From positions 124,001 to 188,000 of the forward strand of contig NZ_FMZU01000012.1 in the NCBI RefSeq assembly GCF_900101545.1: a DNA stretch of 64,000 nucleotides, written 5' to 3'. Shown here piece by piece: positions 39,942 to 51,082 of this stretch. The notes under the pieces are model-generated. The model had not been told where the DNA came from, searched no databases, and was given only the letters and a program-made list of their open reading frames with translations. The DNA comes from Variovorax sp. CF079 (GTDB lineage Bacteria > Pseudomonadota > Gammaproteobacteria > Burkholderiales > Burkholderiaceae_C). The translations under genes were made by a program, and so were the position numbers. Numbering within the stretch: the first letter of the stretch is position 1; each line of letters opens with the position of its first letter.

Positions 39942-41459
39942 CTACTGGAAGGCCACTTCGGCGAAGCTGCGCAGCTTGCGGCTGTGCAGCCGGCTCGAGC
40001 CTTCGCTGCGCAGCACGTCGATCGCGGCCATGCCGATGCGCAGGTGCTGCTCCACACGCTCGCGGTAGAACTGGTTGGCCATGCCGGGCAGCTTGATCTC
40101 GCCGTGCAGCGGCTTGTCGCTCACGCACAGCAAGGTGCCGTAGGGCACGCGGAAGCGGAAACCGTTGGCCGCGATGGTGGCGCTTTCCATGTCGAGCGCC
40201 ACCGCCCGGCTCTGGCTGAAGCGCCGCTGCGGCTGGTTGCCGGGCAAAAGCTCCCAGTTGCGGTTGTCGGTGCTGGCTACCGTGCCGGTGCGCATGATCT
40301 TCTTGAGCTGCGTGCCCTGCATGCCGGTGACGTCGGCCACCGCCTTCTCGAGCGCGAGCTGGATTTCGGACAGCGCCGGGATCGGCACCCACAGCGGGAG
40401 CTCCTCGTCGAGCACGTGGTCCTCGCGCACGTAGGCGTGGGCCAGCACGTAGTCGCCGAGCTGCTGCCCCTGGCGCAGGCCGGCGCAGTGGCCGAGCATC
40501 ATCCACGCGTGCGGGCGCAGCACCGCCACGTGGTCGGTGATGGTCTTGGCATTGGCCGGGCCGACGCCGATGTTGACCATCGTGATCCCGCTGTAGTCCT
40601 CGCGCACCAGGTGGTAGGCCGGCATCTGCGGCAGGCGCCCCGGCGGCGTGCCTTGCGTACCGTCGAGCAGCACACCGAAGGTGCCGCTCGAACCCGCCGC
40701 GAGCCCGCGCCGGCGCGTGATCACATTGCCGGGCTCGATGAAGGCAATGTATTCGCTCTGCTCGTCGGTCATCGCTTCGTGGCCGAGGCGCACGAACTCG
40801 TCGATGTAGAACTGGTAGTTGGTGAAGAGCACGAAGTTCTGGAACCACTCGGGCGCGGTGCCGGTGTAGTGGCGCAGCCGGTGCAGCGAGTAGTCCACGC
40901 GCGCCGCGGTGAAGAGCGAGAGCGGCTGCGCCTCGCCGGGCTTGGGCTCGAAGGTGCCGTTGGCGATGCCGTCGTCCATGGCGCCGAGATCGGGCAGGTC
41001 GAAGACATCGCGCATCAGGGCGCGGCGCTCGGCGCTCATCGTGCCTTCGATGTGGTCGTTCTCGGCGAAGGAGAAGTGGACCGGGATCGGCTGCGTGCTG
41101 GTGCCGATTTCGAGCTCGACCTCGTGGTTCTCGAGCAAGAGCCGGAACTGCTCGCGGTAGTAGCGGTGGAACAGATCGGGCCGCGTCAGCGTGGTTTCAT
41201 AGCGGCCCGGCCCGGCGACGAAGCCGTAGCTCAGCCAGGCGTTGGCCGCCGGCGTGCGGCGCGAGACCGTGTGCGTATGAACGCGGACGAAGGGGTAGCA
41301 GGCGCGCACGCGGCCGGCCAGGCGGTCGCCGGCCACGAAGCGCTGCATCGCGTCGCGCAGGTGCTGCAGGCCGCCGTTGTAGATGAGCCGGACCTGTTCG
41401 AGGGCTGCGTCGGGGTCGGTGAAGCGGGCGGGTGCGACGAAGGCGGGCATGTAGGGCAT
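39942..41459 (-). CDS. amn: AMP nucleosidase
   Basis: A 505-residue AMP nucleosidase that splits AMP into adenine and ribose 5-phosphate, adjusting the adenylate pool. The N-terminal Amn-specific domain is followed by a PNP/MTAP-like nucleoside phosphorylase fold. Recognisable segments are SYGFVAGPGRYETTLTRPDL, TMVNIGVGPANAKTITDHVA, MMLGHCAGLRQGQQLGDYVL and the catalytic region AVALDMESATIAANGFRF. The frame is open upstream; the ATG of MPYMPAFV was chosen, with ATG three codons later as an alternative. It follows the glutathione reductase gene by 40 bases. Confidence 0.95.
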   Translation of the reverse strand: MPYMPAFVAPARFTDPDAALEQVRLIYNGGLQHLRDAMQRFVAGDRLAGRVRACYPFVRVHTHTVSRRTPAANAWLSYGFVAGPGRYETTLTRPDLFHRYYREQFRLLLENHEVELEIGTSTQPIPVHFSFAENDHIEGTMSAERRALMRDVFDLPDLGAMDDGIANGTFEPKPGEAQPLSLFTAARVDYSLHRLRHYTGTAPEWFQNFVLFTNYQFYIDEFVRLGHEAMTDEQSEYIAFIEPGNVITRRRGLAAGSSGTFGVLLDGTQGTPPGRLPQMPAYHLVREDYSGITMVNIGVGPANAKTITDHVAVLRPHAWMMLGHCAGLRQGQQLGDYVLAHAYVREDHVLDEELPLWVPIPALSEIQLALEKAVADVTGMQGTQLKKIMRTGTVASTDNRNWELLPGNQPQRRFSQSRAVALDMESATIAANGFRFRVPYGTLLCVSDKPLHGEIKLPGMANQFYRERVEQHLRIGMAAIDVLRSEGSSRLHSRKLRSFAEVAFQ

Positions 41460-41499
41460 CCGCTCATTGTGCAGCGTGCCGGCGGCGACTTGCGCGGGG

Positions 41500-42855
41500 C
41501 TATCCTGGCATGGGTTCCCGCATCGTGACGAACTCCTCTGCAACGGTCGGGTGGATGCCGATGGTGCTGTCGAACATCGCCTTGGTGGCGCCGGCGCGCA
41601 TCGCGACCGCGAAGCCCTGCACCACCTCGCCCGCGTCGGGCCCCACCATGTGCAGGCCGACCACGCGGTCGCTGGCGTGCTCGACGATCAGCTTCATGAA
41701 GGTGCGCTCGCCGCTCCCCGAGAGCGTGTGGCGCAGGGCCTTGAACTCGCTGCTGAATACGCTGACCTTGCCGAACTTGGCGCGCGCCGCGGCCTCGGTG
41801 TAGCCGCAGGTGCCGATGTTCGGATGAGTGAAGACGGCCGTCGGCGTGAATTCGTAGTCGAGCTGCCGCGGTCCCTTGCCGAAGAGCGTGTCCACCACCA
41901 CCATGGCCTCGGCCAGCGCCACCGGCGTCAGCTGCTGGCGCGTCGACACGTCGCCCACCGCGAGGACCGAGGGCACCGAGCTGCGGTAGTGCGCATCGAC
42001 CACCACGCCGCCGCGCTCGTCGAGCGCAACGCCCGCGGCTTCGAGGCCCAGGCCCTGCGTGTTGGGCACGCGGCCGGTCGCGTAGAGGATGTTGTCGGCC
42101 TCGACGCGCTGGCCGCGCGAGAGCAGCGCGCACAGGCCGCTGTCCGTGCGCGTGATCATGTCGATCTCGCAGTTGAAGCGGATGTCGATGCCGGTGCGCG
42201 TCATCTCCTTGGCCAGGAACTGGCGCAGGTCCTCGTCAAAGCCGTTGAGCAGGTGCGCTCCGCGGTACAGCTGCGTGACCTGTGCGCCCAGGCCGTTGAA
42301 GATGGAGGCGAACTCACAGGCGATGTAGCCGCCGCCCACCACCAGCAGCCGCTTCGGAAAAGGGTCGAGGTCGAACATCGCGTCGGAGACCACCAAGTGC
42401 TCCCGACCCGCCACCTCGGGCACGAAGGGCATGCCGCCGGTGGCGACGAGCACATGACGCGCGGTGTACTTCTTCTCGCCGATCTGCACCGTGTGGGCGT
42501 CGGCCAGCTGCGCCCAGCCCTGGATCAGCGTGACGCCGGCGCCTTCGAGCAGGCTGCGGTAGACGCCGTTGAGCCGCGTGATTTCGCGTGCGCGATTGAC
42601 CTTGAGCCGGTTCCAGTCGAGGCGCGGTTCACCGCCCTGCCAGCCGAAGCCGGCCGCTTCCTCGAAGGATTCGGCGTAGCCGGCCGCATAGCTGTAGAGC
42701 TTCTTGGGAATGCAGCCGACGTTAACGCAGGTGCCGCCCAGCTCGGCGCATTCGGCCAGCGCCACGCGAGCGCCGCGCTGGGCCGACATGCGCGCCGCGC
42801 GCACGCCGCCGCTGCCGCCGCCGATCACGAAAAGGTCGAAGTCGAATGTGCGCAT
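41500..42855 (-). CDS. gor: Glutathione-disulfide reductase
   Basis: A 451-residue FAD/NADPH disulfide reductase that keeps glutathione reduced. FAD-binding GGGSGG is at 12-17 and the redox-active pair is C43/C48 in GGTCVNVGCIPKK, as in glutathione reductase. VVGGGYIACEFASIFNGLG binds NADPH, with the arginine-containing Y-R-G stretch after it. The C-terminal interface motif HPTVAEEFVTM supplies the catalytic His-Glu. The chosen ATG is the usual N-terminus; a longer open frame is ignored. Confidence 0.94.
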   Translation of the reverse strand: MRTFDFDLFVIGGGSGGVRAARMSAQRGARVALAECAELGGTCVNVGCIPKKLYSYAAGYAESFEEAAGFGWQGGEPRLDWNRLKVNRAREITRLNGVYRSLLEGAGVTLIQGWAQLADAHTVQIGEKKYTARHVLVATGGMPFVPEVAGREHLVVSDAMFDLDPFPKRLLVVGGGYIACEFASIFNGLGAQVTQLYRGAHLLNGFDEDLRQFLAKEMTRTGIDIRFNCEIDMITRTDSGLCALLSRGQRVEADNILYATGRVPNTQGLGLEAAGVALDERGGVVVDAHYRSSVPSVLAVGDVSTRQQLTPVALAEAMVVVDTLFGKGPRQLDYEFTPTAVFTHPNIGTCGYTEAAARAKFGKVSVFSSEFKALRHTLSGSGERTFMKLIVEHASDRVVGLHMVGPDAGEVVQGFAVAMRAGATKAMFDSTIGIHPTVAEEFVTMREPMPG

Positions 42856-42933
42856 GGGTGCTCCTTGCGGCCGACTGTAGCCGGCCGAAGGAGCGGCTGC
42901 TGCGCGCGGGTTTCGTGATCGGCCGCGGCTCAC

Positions 42934-45000
<2,067 letters not shown>

Positions 45001-45126
45001 GGGTCGTTCCCTTCGTGATGTCCCTATTAACGCGCGAGCGGGCCCGGCGCTGGCATCCGCTTTGCAAAGCTTTGGAAATATCGCGCCCGGTGCGCAACCT
45101 GATGTAAGCGCGAGCCGGGTGGCGGG

Positions 45127-46083
45127 CTAGGGCGTCTGCGGATGCGAGAGAAAGAAGCGAAGCATTTCGTCGCTCGCGTCCGGCCCGGTGGGATCGGTGA
45201 ACGAACCCTCGGCGCTGCCCCCGGCCCAGGCGTGGCCGGCGCCGTGCAGCAGCCAATGCTCGACCGTGATGCGGCCATGGGTATCGGCATAGGTGCGGCG
45301 GGCATAGGCGCGGCCTTGCTTAGACCGGCCTTGCGTCTCGTGCGCTTGCGGCCTGCCGCTGGCCCCGGCGGCGAGCGCGGCCGCCGCCACCTCTTCCCCG
45401 TTGCGCGGATGCACCGTCTCGTCGGCGTCGCCGTGGAAGACGATGGTCGGCCGCACCGGGCCCGCCGTCGCGGCCGCCGCGCCGTTCTTCATCGCCGCCA
45501 TTGCCGACATGAGGTCTTTCGCCGCGCCGATCGGCAGGCCCGAGTGCACGCCGACCGCGGCGAAGAGCTCAGGGTGGGTGCGCGCGAGGATGTGGGCCAT
45601 CGCGCCGCCGGCCGAAAGGCCCGCCACGTAGACGCGCGCCGGATCGACCGCGTGATCGGCCATCACCGATCGCGTGAGGTCAGCCAGGAGCGCCGGCTCG
45701 CCGCGCTCGCGCTGCTGGTGCTGCGGCAGAAACCAGTTCCAGCACCTCGCGGCGTTGTGCTGCTTCGTCTGCGTCGGATAGAGCACCAGGAAACCGCGCT
45801 CGGCGGCGAGCCGGTTCATCTGCGTGCCGGCGGCGAAGTCATCCGGATCCTGCGTGCAGCCGTGCAGCATCAGCAGCAGCGGGCGCCGCTGGCCGGTGTT
45901 GCGGGCCGGGACGAAGAGCTTGTAGGCGATGCTGCGGTGCTGGTGCGTGAAACTGCCGTCGAGCCACTGGTCGGCCTCGACTTCGCGCGCAGGCACCAGC
46001 AGCCCGGCGCGCCGCAGCGCGCGCGGGACGGCGCCGGCCCATTGTGCGAGGCGGCGCTTGAATCCTTCGAACAGGGAAGCCAT
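45127..46083 (-). CDS. PHB-depolymerase-type (LpqC) esterase
   Basis: A 318-residue alpha/beta hydrolase of the PHB-depolymerase/LpqC group. LLLMLHGCTQDPDDFAAGTQ is the oxyanion-hole motif, VYVAGLSAGGAMAHILA the nucleophile elbow, VFHGDADETVHPRNG the aspartate region, and GAGHAWAGG the histidine. It has no signal peptide. It starts 10 bases after dctM and is probably the last gene of the TRAP operon. It may hydrolyse an ester or polymer whose acid is imported; that is inference. Confidence 0.88.
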   Translation of the reverse strand: MASLFEGFKRRLAQWAGAVPRALRRAGLLVPAREVEADQWLDGSFTHQHRSIAYKLFVPARNTGQRRPLLLMLHGCTQDPDDFAAGTQMNRLAAERGFLVLYPTQTKQHNAARCWNWFLPQHQQRERGEPALLADLTRSVMADHAVDPARVYVAGLSAGGAMAHILARTHPELFAAVGVHSGLPIGAAKDLMSAMAAMKNGAAAATAGPVRPTIVFHGDADETVHPRNGEEVAAAALAAGASGRPQAHETQGRSKQGRAYARRTYADTHGRITVEHWLLHGAGHAWAGGSAEGSFTDPTGPDASDEMLRFFLSHPQTP

Positions 46084-46093
46084 CAGGCGTCGG

Positions 46094-48007
46094 CTAACCC
46101 CCGTAGAGGTATTGCGGCAGCCACAGCGTCAGGCCCGGCCAGACGTACATGAACACCATGCACAGGATCACGATCAGCATGTACGGCATCATGCCCGCGA
46201 AGATCTGGTTGATCGTGACATGCGGCGGAGATACGCCCTTCAGATAGAAGGCCGACATCGCCACCGGCGGCGACAGGAAGGCGGCCTGCAGGTTCACGAA
46301 GACCAGCACGCCGAACAGCAGCGGATCGATCTGGAAGTGCGCCAGCAGGGGCAGGAAGATGGGCACGAAGATCACGATGATCTCGGTCCACTCGAGCGGC
46401 CAACCCAGGATGAAGATGATCGCCTGCGACAGCAGCAGGAACTGCAGCGGGCTCAGGTTCATCCCGAGCACCCATTCCTCGATGATCCGCTGCCCGCCGA
46501 GCAGCGCGAAGACCGCCGAGAACAGCGCCGAGCCGACGAACAGCCAGCAGACCATGGAGGTGGTCTTGAGCGTCAGGAACACCGCCTCCTTGATCTTCTT
46601 GAAGTTCAGCGTCCTGGCCTGCCACGCCATCAGGAAGGCGCCTGCTGCGCCTACGGCGGCCGACTCGGTCGCGGTCGTGATGCCGAACAGGATCACGCCC
46701 AGCACCACCAGCGTCAGCGTCGCGAGCGGCATGACCGAGGAGGCCAGCATGCGCAGGATCTCGAACTGCTCGGCGTCCATTCGCCAGTAGTACCAGCCCA
46801 GAAGCACGAGCGCGAAGGCGCAGGCCACCGCGAAGCCGATGTAGAAGGCCTCCGGCACGGCCGCCGTCTTCGGCGCGTCGACGGCTTCGCCAAGTTGCTG
46901 CAGGCCGCCCTCCTGGGTTTGCGGCGCGGCGCTTTCGCTGCCGGGCGGCTCCTCGACGCCGCCGGACGATTCCGGCTCCTGCGCGCCTTCGGTCGTGGGC
47001 GGCTCAGCCAGTCCGCCGCCGGACGGCTCGGGCAGCGATGCGCCCGCGCCAGCCTTCGCGGCCTCCGCCGACTGGGTGGCGACGGGCGGGCTGGCCGGGT
47101 TGCTGTCCTTCTGCGAATAGATCGTCACGTACCACCACACGGCGCCCAGCATGACCGCGGTCAGCGCCAGCGGCACCAGCGCGGTGAGCAGGTTGCGCAG
47201 CAGCAACGCCCAGGTGATCTTCATGCCCTCGACGCTGCCGCGCAGCGCGCGCGCCGGCGCCAGCACGGCTGCGAACAGGGCCGGCAGCATGCGCGGCGAA
47301 TAGCTGGCCGCGAGGTGGGCGACCCAGGGCGAGACCGGCGCGCGCTGCTGGTCGATCGGCAGCTTGGGCGCGACCTTGGGCTGCAGCATGGCCCAGCCGA
47401 TCACGTAGATCAGGTACAGAAAGGCCAGGAAGAAGCCCGGGAACATCGCGGCCGCATAGAGCTTGACCACCGACTGCCCGGCGACGGCCGCGTACACGAT
47501 GATCATCACCGAAGGCGGGATCAGGATGCCCAGCGTGCCGCCAGCCGTGATGACGCCGGCAGCGAGGCGCGTGTCGTAGCCGGCGTTCAGCATCGGCCGC
47601 ATCGCGATCACGCCCATCAGCACGACCACCGCGCCGACCAGGCCGCTCGCGATGCCCCAGAAGGTGCACACGATCAGCGTCGTGACCGCCAGCGAGCCCG
47701 GCACGCGGCGGAAGGCGAGCTGCACGCTGTGGAACATCTTGTCCACCAGCGCGCCGCGCTCCATCACGTAGCCCATCAGCACGAAGAGCGGTATCGACAG
47801 CAGGGTTTCGTTGGTCATCGCGCCGAAGGCGCGCTGCACCATGAGGTCGAACACCTTGTTGTCGAGCCAGGGCACGGACGGGTCGTAGAACGCGATGAAG
47901 CCGAAGAACATGCCCAGCCCCATCAGCGTGAACGCCGTCGGGAAGCCGAGCATGATCACCACCACGATCAGGCCCAGCATCGTCAGGCCGAGTACCGCCT
48001 CGCTCAT
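46094..48007 (-). CDS. dctM: TRAP transporter large permease (DctM) with a ~200-residue insertion
   Basis: A 637-residue large permease, against roughly 430 in ordinary DctM. The N-terminal half (1-220) has GFPTAFTLMGLGMFFGFIAF, SIPLFVLMGYVMERGALVDK, SGLVGAVVVLMGVIAMRPML and GTLGILIPPSVMIIVYAAVAGQSV. The C-terminal half has GITTATESAAVGAAGAFLMA and FLSPPVAMSAFYLKGV. Between them, from about residue 225 to 425, lie extra helices and a Pro/Glu/Gly/Ser-rich linker (about 305-385). The ATG overlaps the dctQ stop as ATGA. It is the ion-coupled channel of the DctPQM uptake system. Confidence 0.92.
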   Translation of the reverse strand: MSEAVLGLTMLGLIVVVIMLGFPTAFTLMGLGMFFGFIAFYDPSVPWLDNKVFDLMVQRAFGAMTNETLLSIPLFVLMGYVMERGALVDKMFHSVQLAFRRVPGSLAVTTLIVCTFWGIASGLVGAVVVLMGVIAMRPMLNAGYDTRLAAGVITAGGTLGILIPPSVMIIVYAAVAGQSVVKLYAAAMFPGFFLAFLYLIYVIGWAMLQPKVAPKLPIDQQRAPVSPWVAHLAASYSPRMLPALFAAVLAPARALRGSVEGMKITWALLLRNLLTALVPLALTAVMLGAVWWYVTIYSQKDSNPASPPVATQSAEAAKAGAGASLPEPSGGGLAEPPTTEGAQEPESSGGVEEPPGSESAAPQTQEGGLQQLGEAVDAPKTAAVPEAFYIGFAVACAFALVLLGWYYWRMDAEQFEILRMLASSVMPLATLTLVVLGVILFGITTATESAAVGAAGAFLMAWQARTLNFKKIKEAVFLTLKTTSMVCWLFVGSALFSAVFALLGGQRIIEEWVLGMNLSPLQFLLLSQAIIFILGWPLEWTEIIVIFVPIFLPLLAHFQIDPLLFGVLVFVNLQAAFLSPPVAMSAFYLKGVSPPHVTINQIFAGMMPYMLIVILCMVFMYVWPGLTLWLPQYLYGG

Positions 48008-48663
48008 GACTGGCCTCCGGTGCTGCGCTGCTGGGCCGCGTGTTCGATGTCCTTCGCGCGCTCCATCACCTCGCGCTTGGCCGCCTCGTCGACGTAGCTG
48101 CTGCTGGCAAGCTGGTCGCCGACCACGTCCATCTCCTCGGCATCCTTCAGGCGCGGCGTCCACTCGCCGGTCTTGAGGCAGACGACGCAGCGCACCATCT
48201 CGGCGAAGCCCTGCAGCAGCAGCACGACGCCGGCGACCGGGATCACGAACTTGAAGGGGTAGACCGGTATCGGGTCGGCATTGAAGGTCTGCTCGCGCAT
48301 CGCGAGCGATTCATTGAAATAGGTCCAGCCCGACCAGGTGAGCGCCACCACGCCGGGCAGGAAGAACAGCGCGAACAGCGCCAGGTCGAGCGCCGCCTGG
48401 GTGCGCGGTTTCATGCTGCCGTAGAAGAAGTCGCCGCGCACATGGCCCGCCTGCGCGAGGGTGTAGGCGCCGCCCATCATGAAGAGCGTGCCGTAGAGCA
48501 TGTTGTTGGCGTCGAAGATCCACGCCGTCGGCGCGTTGAGCGCATAGCGCTTGAAGACCTCGCCGCACACCAGCAGCATCAGGGCCACGATGAGCCAGGA
48601 GAAGGTCTTGCCCACCACCATGCTGAAGCGGTCGACGGTGTGGAGGAATCGTTGAATGGTCAT
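48004..48663 (-). CDS. dctQ: TRAP transporter small permease (DctQ)
   Basis: A 219-residue membrane protein with four helices of the DctQ type, including FKRYALNAPTAWIFDANNML, MGGAYTLAQAGHVRGDFFYG and a C-terminal cytoplasmic helix. The start is uncertain: an ATG (MTIQRFLH) was chosen, but a GTG six codons upstream is possible. Neither has a good ribosome binding site. A terminator-like hairpin lies just upstream, so expression may depend on read-through from dctP. It is coupled to dctM by an ATGA overlap. Confidence 0.88.
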   Translation of the reverse strand: MTIQRFLHTVDRFSMVVGKTFSWLIVALMLLVCGEVFKRYALNAPTAWIFDANNMLYGTLFMMGGAYTLAQAGHVRGDFFYGSMKPRTQAALDLALFALFFLPGVVALTWSGWTYFNESLAMREQTFNADPIPVYPFKFVIPVAGVVLLLQGFAEMVRCVVCLKTGEWTPRLKDAEEMDVVGDQLASSSYVDEAAKREVMERAKDIEHAAQQRSTGGQS

Positions 48664-48686
48664 GGAACGCGGAAGATTCACATATC

Positions 48687-48724
48687 AAAAAAATCAGCCA
48701 CCCGGACACGCCCGGATGGCTGAT
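48687..48724 (-). terminator. Terminator/attenuator between dctP and dctQ
   Basis: On the minus strand an 8-bp outer stem (ATCAGCCA with TGGCTGAT) and an inner CCGG/CCGG pair close on a short loop and are followed by seven consecutive T. This is a good intrinsic terminator, placed 21 bases after dctP and directly before dctQ. Partial termination would give more binding protein than permease. Confidence 0.8.
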
Positions 48725-48745
48725 GGCAGCGGCGGCCCCTGAAGC

Positions 48746-49855
48746 TCAGGCCTTCTTCTTGCTGAAGTAGTGGTTGTAGGCCATCTTGAAGTCGACGTTG
48801 TAGTCGTTTTGCCACTGCAGGGCACGCTCGGCAAAGGTTTTTTGCGACTCGAGCACCTTCTTGAAGAGCGGGTTCTCCTCGGCCTTCCTGGCGATGGTCT
48901 TGTCCCAGGCCGCGAGCTGGGCGCGCAGCACGGCGTCGGGCGTCTTGTAGAACTTGATGCCCGCCTTCTTCATGTCCGCGTAGTCCTGCGAATTGCGCTG
49001 CACGGCCTTCCAGCTCATGTCGGCGCTGGCCGCCTGCACGGCGTAGTCGATGATCGAGCGGAGCTCCTGCGGCAACGCACCGTACTTCGCCTTGTTGAAC
49101 AGGATCTCGAACTGCTCGCTCGACTGGTGGAAGCTCTGCAGCATGCAGTTCTTCACCACGTCGGGGAAACCGAGCACGCGGTCGCTGGAGGCGTTGTTGA
49201 ACTCGGCCGCGTCGATCAGGCCCCGGTCGAGCGCCGGCACGATCTCGCCGCCCGGCAAGGGGTTCACGGCCGTACCCATCTCGGTGAACACGTCGACCGC
49301 CAGGCCGACGGTGCGGAACTTGAGGCCCTTCATGTCCTCCACCTTGGCCACCGGCTTCTTGAACCAGCCCAGCGGCTGCGTCGGCATCGGGCCGTACAGG
49401 TAGGACACCACCTCCATGTTCAGGCTCTTGTAGATCTCGTCGAGCAGCGCCTTGCCGCCGCCGTAGTTGTGCCAGGCCAGCACCGTGTTGGCGTCCATGC
49501 CGAAGCCGGGGCCCGAGCCCCAGAGCGCCAGGGCCGAGTTCTTGCCGTAGTGGTAGGCGACCACGCCATGGCCGCCATCGAGCGTGCCCTTGTTCACTGC
49601 CTCCAGCAGCTGGAAGGCCGGCACCACCGCGCCCGAGGGCAGCACCTCGATCTTCAGGCGCCCGCCTGCCATGTCATTGACCTTCTTGGCAAAGTCGTTG
49701 GCGTACTCGTGGAAGATGTCCTTCGCAGGCCAGGTGCTCTGGAAGCGGAAGGACGCGGTCTGCGCCATGCTGACCATGGGCGCGGACATGGCGCCGGCCG
49801 CCACGGCTGCACCTTTGAGCAGGCTGCGGCGGCGGTTCGGTTTGTTCTCGGTCAT
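48746..49855 (-). CDS. dctP: TRAP transporter substrate-binding protein (DctP family)
   Basis: A 369-residue periplasmic binding protein with a twin-arginine-type leader (NRRRSLLKGAAVAAGAMSAP). The mature protein has FRFQSTWPAKDIFHEYANDF, GGRLKIEVLPSGAVVPAFQL and TVGLAVDVFTEMGTAVNPLPGGEI, the last being the TRAP-binding-protein region with the ligand carboxylate arginine nearby. It most resembles the subgroup that includes the keto-acid binder TakP, so an organic acid is likely. The ATG follows GGAG by 10 bases. It is the first gene of dctPQM-esterase. Confidence 0.92.
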   Translation of the reverse strand: MTENKPNRRRSLLKGAAVAAGAMSAPMVSMAQTASFRFQSTWPAKDIFHEYANDFAKKVNDMAGGRLKIEVLPSGAVVPAFQLLEAVNKGTLDGGHGVVAYHYGKNSALALWGSGPGFGMDANTVLAWHNYGGGKALLDEIYKSLNMEVVSYLYGPMPTQPLGWFKKPVAKVEDMKGLKFRTVGLAVDVFTEMGTAVNPLPGGEIVPALDRGLIDAAEFNNASSDRVLGFPDVVKNCMLQSFHQSSEQFEILFNKAKYGALPQELRSIIDYAVQAASADMSWKAVQRNSQDYADMKKAGIKFYKTPDAVLRAQLAAWDKTIARKAEENPLFKKVLESQKTFAERALQWQNDYNVDFKMAYNHYFSKKKA

Positions 49856-49876
49856 TGCGTATTTCTCCGTTGATAT

Positions 49877-49952
49877 GTCTGGAAAACCCCAGACTGCCAT
49901 CTTTGACACGTGAACATTCGCGACAAAGAGGGTTTTCACGAACTGGTGAAAA
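49877..49952. promoter_or_regulatory. Two inverted repeats in the dctP/rhodanese divergent region
   Basis: GTCTGG-AAAACC-CCAGAC lies 21 bases upstream of the dctP start, and TTTTCAC-GAACTG-GTGAAAA about 38 bases further. Both are perfect in their arms. They sit in the 181-base region between dctP and the divergent rhodanese gene and are good candidates for operators of the TRAP operon. No regulator gene is adjacent. Confidence 0.45.
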
Positions 49953-50036
49953 ATCGTGGGATGCGGAACGGACTTCTGACGCAAAGACCGCCCGCTTCTA
50001 AGCAATAACCCTATCGAACTGAAGGATGACAGTGCC

Positions 50037-50501
50037 ATGACCCAGCCGGACCCGAACCCAACCAGCGCAGGCAACGCACCAGCCGGTGAACGAGCGGGCG
50101 TGCGGCCGGCCGAGGGCTATGCCGGCGACGTGACGCCCGAACAGGCCTACGCGTGGGTCGCCAGCGGCGAAGCCGTGCTGGTCGACGTGCGCAGCGATGC
50201 CGAGCGCGAATGGGTGGGTTTTGTGCCCGGCGGGGTGGGTCTGGCCTGGAAGCAGTGGCCGGGGATGGCGCTCAACGCGGGATTCGACGAGGGTCTCAAG
50301 GCCGCCGTGCCGGCGGGCAAGAAGGTTGTGATGCTGTGCCGCAGCGGCGTGCGTTCCATCTCGACCGCGCGGCGCGCCACCGAACTGGGCCTCGAGGCCT
50401 ACAACATCCTCGAAGGTTTCGAGGGCGACGCCGACGCCGAGGGCCATCGCGGGCGCAAGGGCGGCTGGCGCCTGCGCGGCTTGCCCTGGAAGCAGAACTG
50501 A
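50037..50501 (+). CDS. Rhodanese-domain protein
   Basis: A 154-residue single rhodanese domain. AVLVDVRSDAEREWVG and VPGGVGLAWKQW are the CH2-like motifs, and the active-site loop MLCRSGVRSISTA carries the catalytic cysteine with R-S-G-V-R-S, the six-residue loop of sulfurtransferases. Residues 1-27 are a polar leader without signal-peptide character. It should transfer sulfane sulfur in the cytoplasm. It converges on the LysM gene, with 4 bases between the stops. Confidence 0.9.
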   Translation: MTQPDPNPTSAGNAPAGERAGVRPAEGYAGDVTPEQAYAWVASGEAVLVDVRSDAEREWVGFVPGGVGLAWKQWPGMALNAGFDEGLKAAVPAGKKVVMLCRSGVRSISTARRATELGLEAYNILEGFEGDADAEGHRGRKGGWRLRGLPWKQN

Positions 50502-50505
50502 CCGT

Positions 50506-50970
50506 TTACTTGAGGGGAGGGATGCGGAGTTTTTGGCCGGGGTAGATCTTGTCCGGGTGGCTCAGCATCGGCTTGTTGGCTTCGAAGATCGCGTTGTACT
50601 TGTTGGCATCGCCGTAGTACTTCTTCGAGATGGCCGACAGCGTGTCGCCCTTGACCACGTCGTGGTACTGCGCCGGATCGGCCGCGGGTGCCACCAGCTT
50701 GTTGTCGACCTGGCTCACGTTGGCCACGTTGCCCGCCGCGAGCGATGCTTTTTCGCTGGCCTCCTGCGAGGGTGCGTTGCCCGCGAGCGTGACCACGCCC
50801 GAGGCGGCGACGTAAGTCACTTCCAAACCGGTCAGGCCCAGGTTCTGGGTCTCGATGTAGGTCTTGATCGCGGCGGCTGCCTTCTGGTTGGCATCCGGTT
50901 CCGCCGCCTGGGCCGAGGAGCCTCCGAACAGTTTTTCCCCCGCCTCTTTGATGAAACTCAGCAAACCCAT
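50506..50970 (-). CDS. BON-LysM protein (Kbp/YgaU-like)
   Basis: A 154-residue protein with an N-terminal amphipathic leader (MGLLSFIKEAGEKLFG), a BON domain (about 33-92) and a C-terminal LysM domain (YHDVVKGDTLSAISKKYYGD, then NKPMLSHPDKIYPGQKLRIP). This matches the E. coli YgaU/Kbp protein, reported as a potassium-binding protein. A strong AGGAGA site lies before the chosen ATG; the longer open frame upstream is ignored. Confidence 0.9.
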   Translation of the reverse strand: MGLLSFIKEAGEKLFGGSSAQAAEPDANQKAAAAIKTYIETQNLGLTGLEVTYVAASGVVTLAGNAPSQEASEKASLAAGNVANVSQVDNKLVAPAADPAQYHDVVKGDTLSAISKKYYGDANKYNAIFEANKPMLSHPDKIYPGQKLRIPPLK

Positions 50971-51082
50971 GGTGTTCTCCTTGCGCCTTGGTTGATCGGA
51001 AGGGCACTGTACCGTCGGAAAGTGACCGCGGCGCGTAGGCTGCGACCGCATGTGCAAGCGCCCGTAAGAACAACTAGCAATA

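Noticed and set aside
48004..48681. GTG start for dctQ
   Set aside because: Possible, but the ATG six codons later gives the usual N-terminus; neither has a good ribosome binding site.
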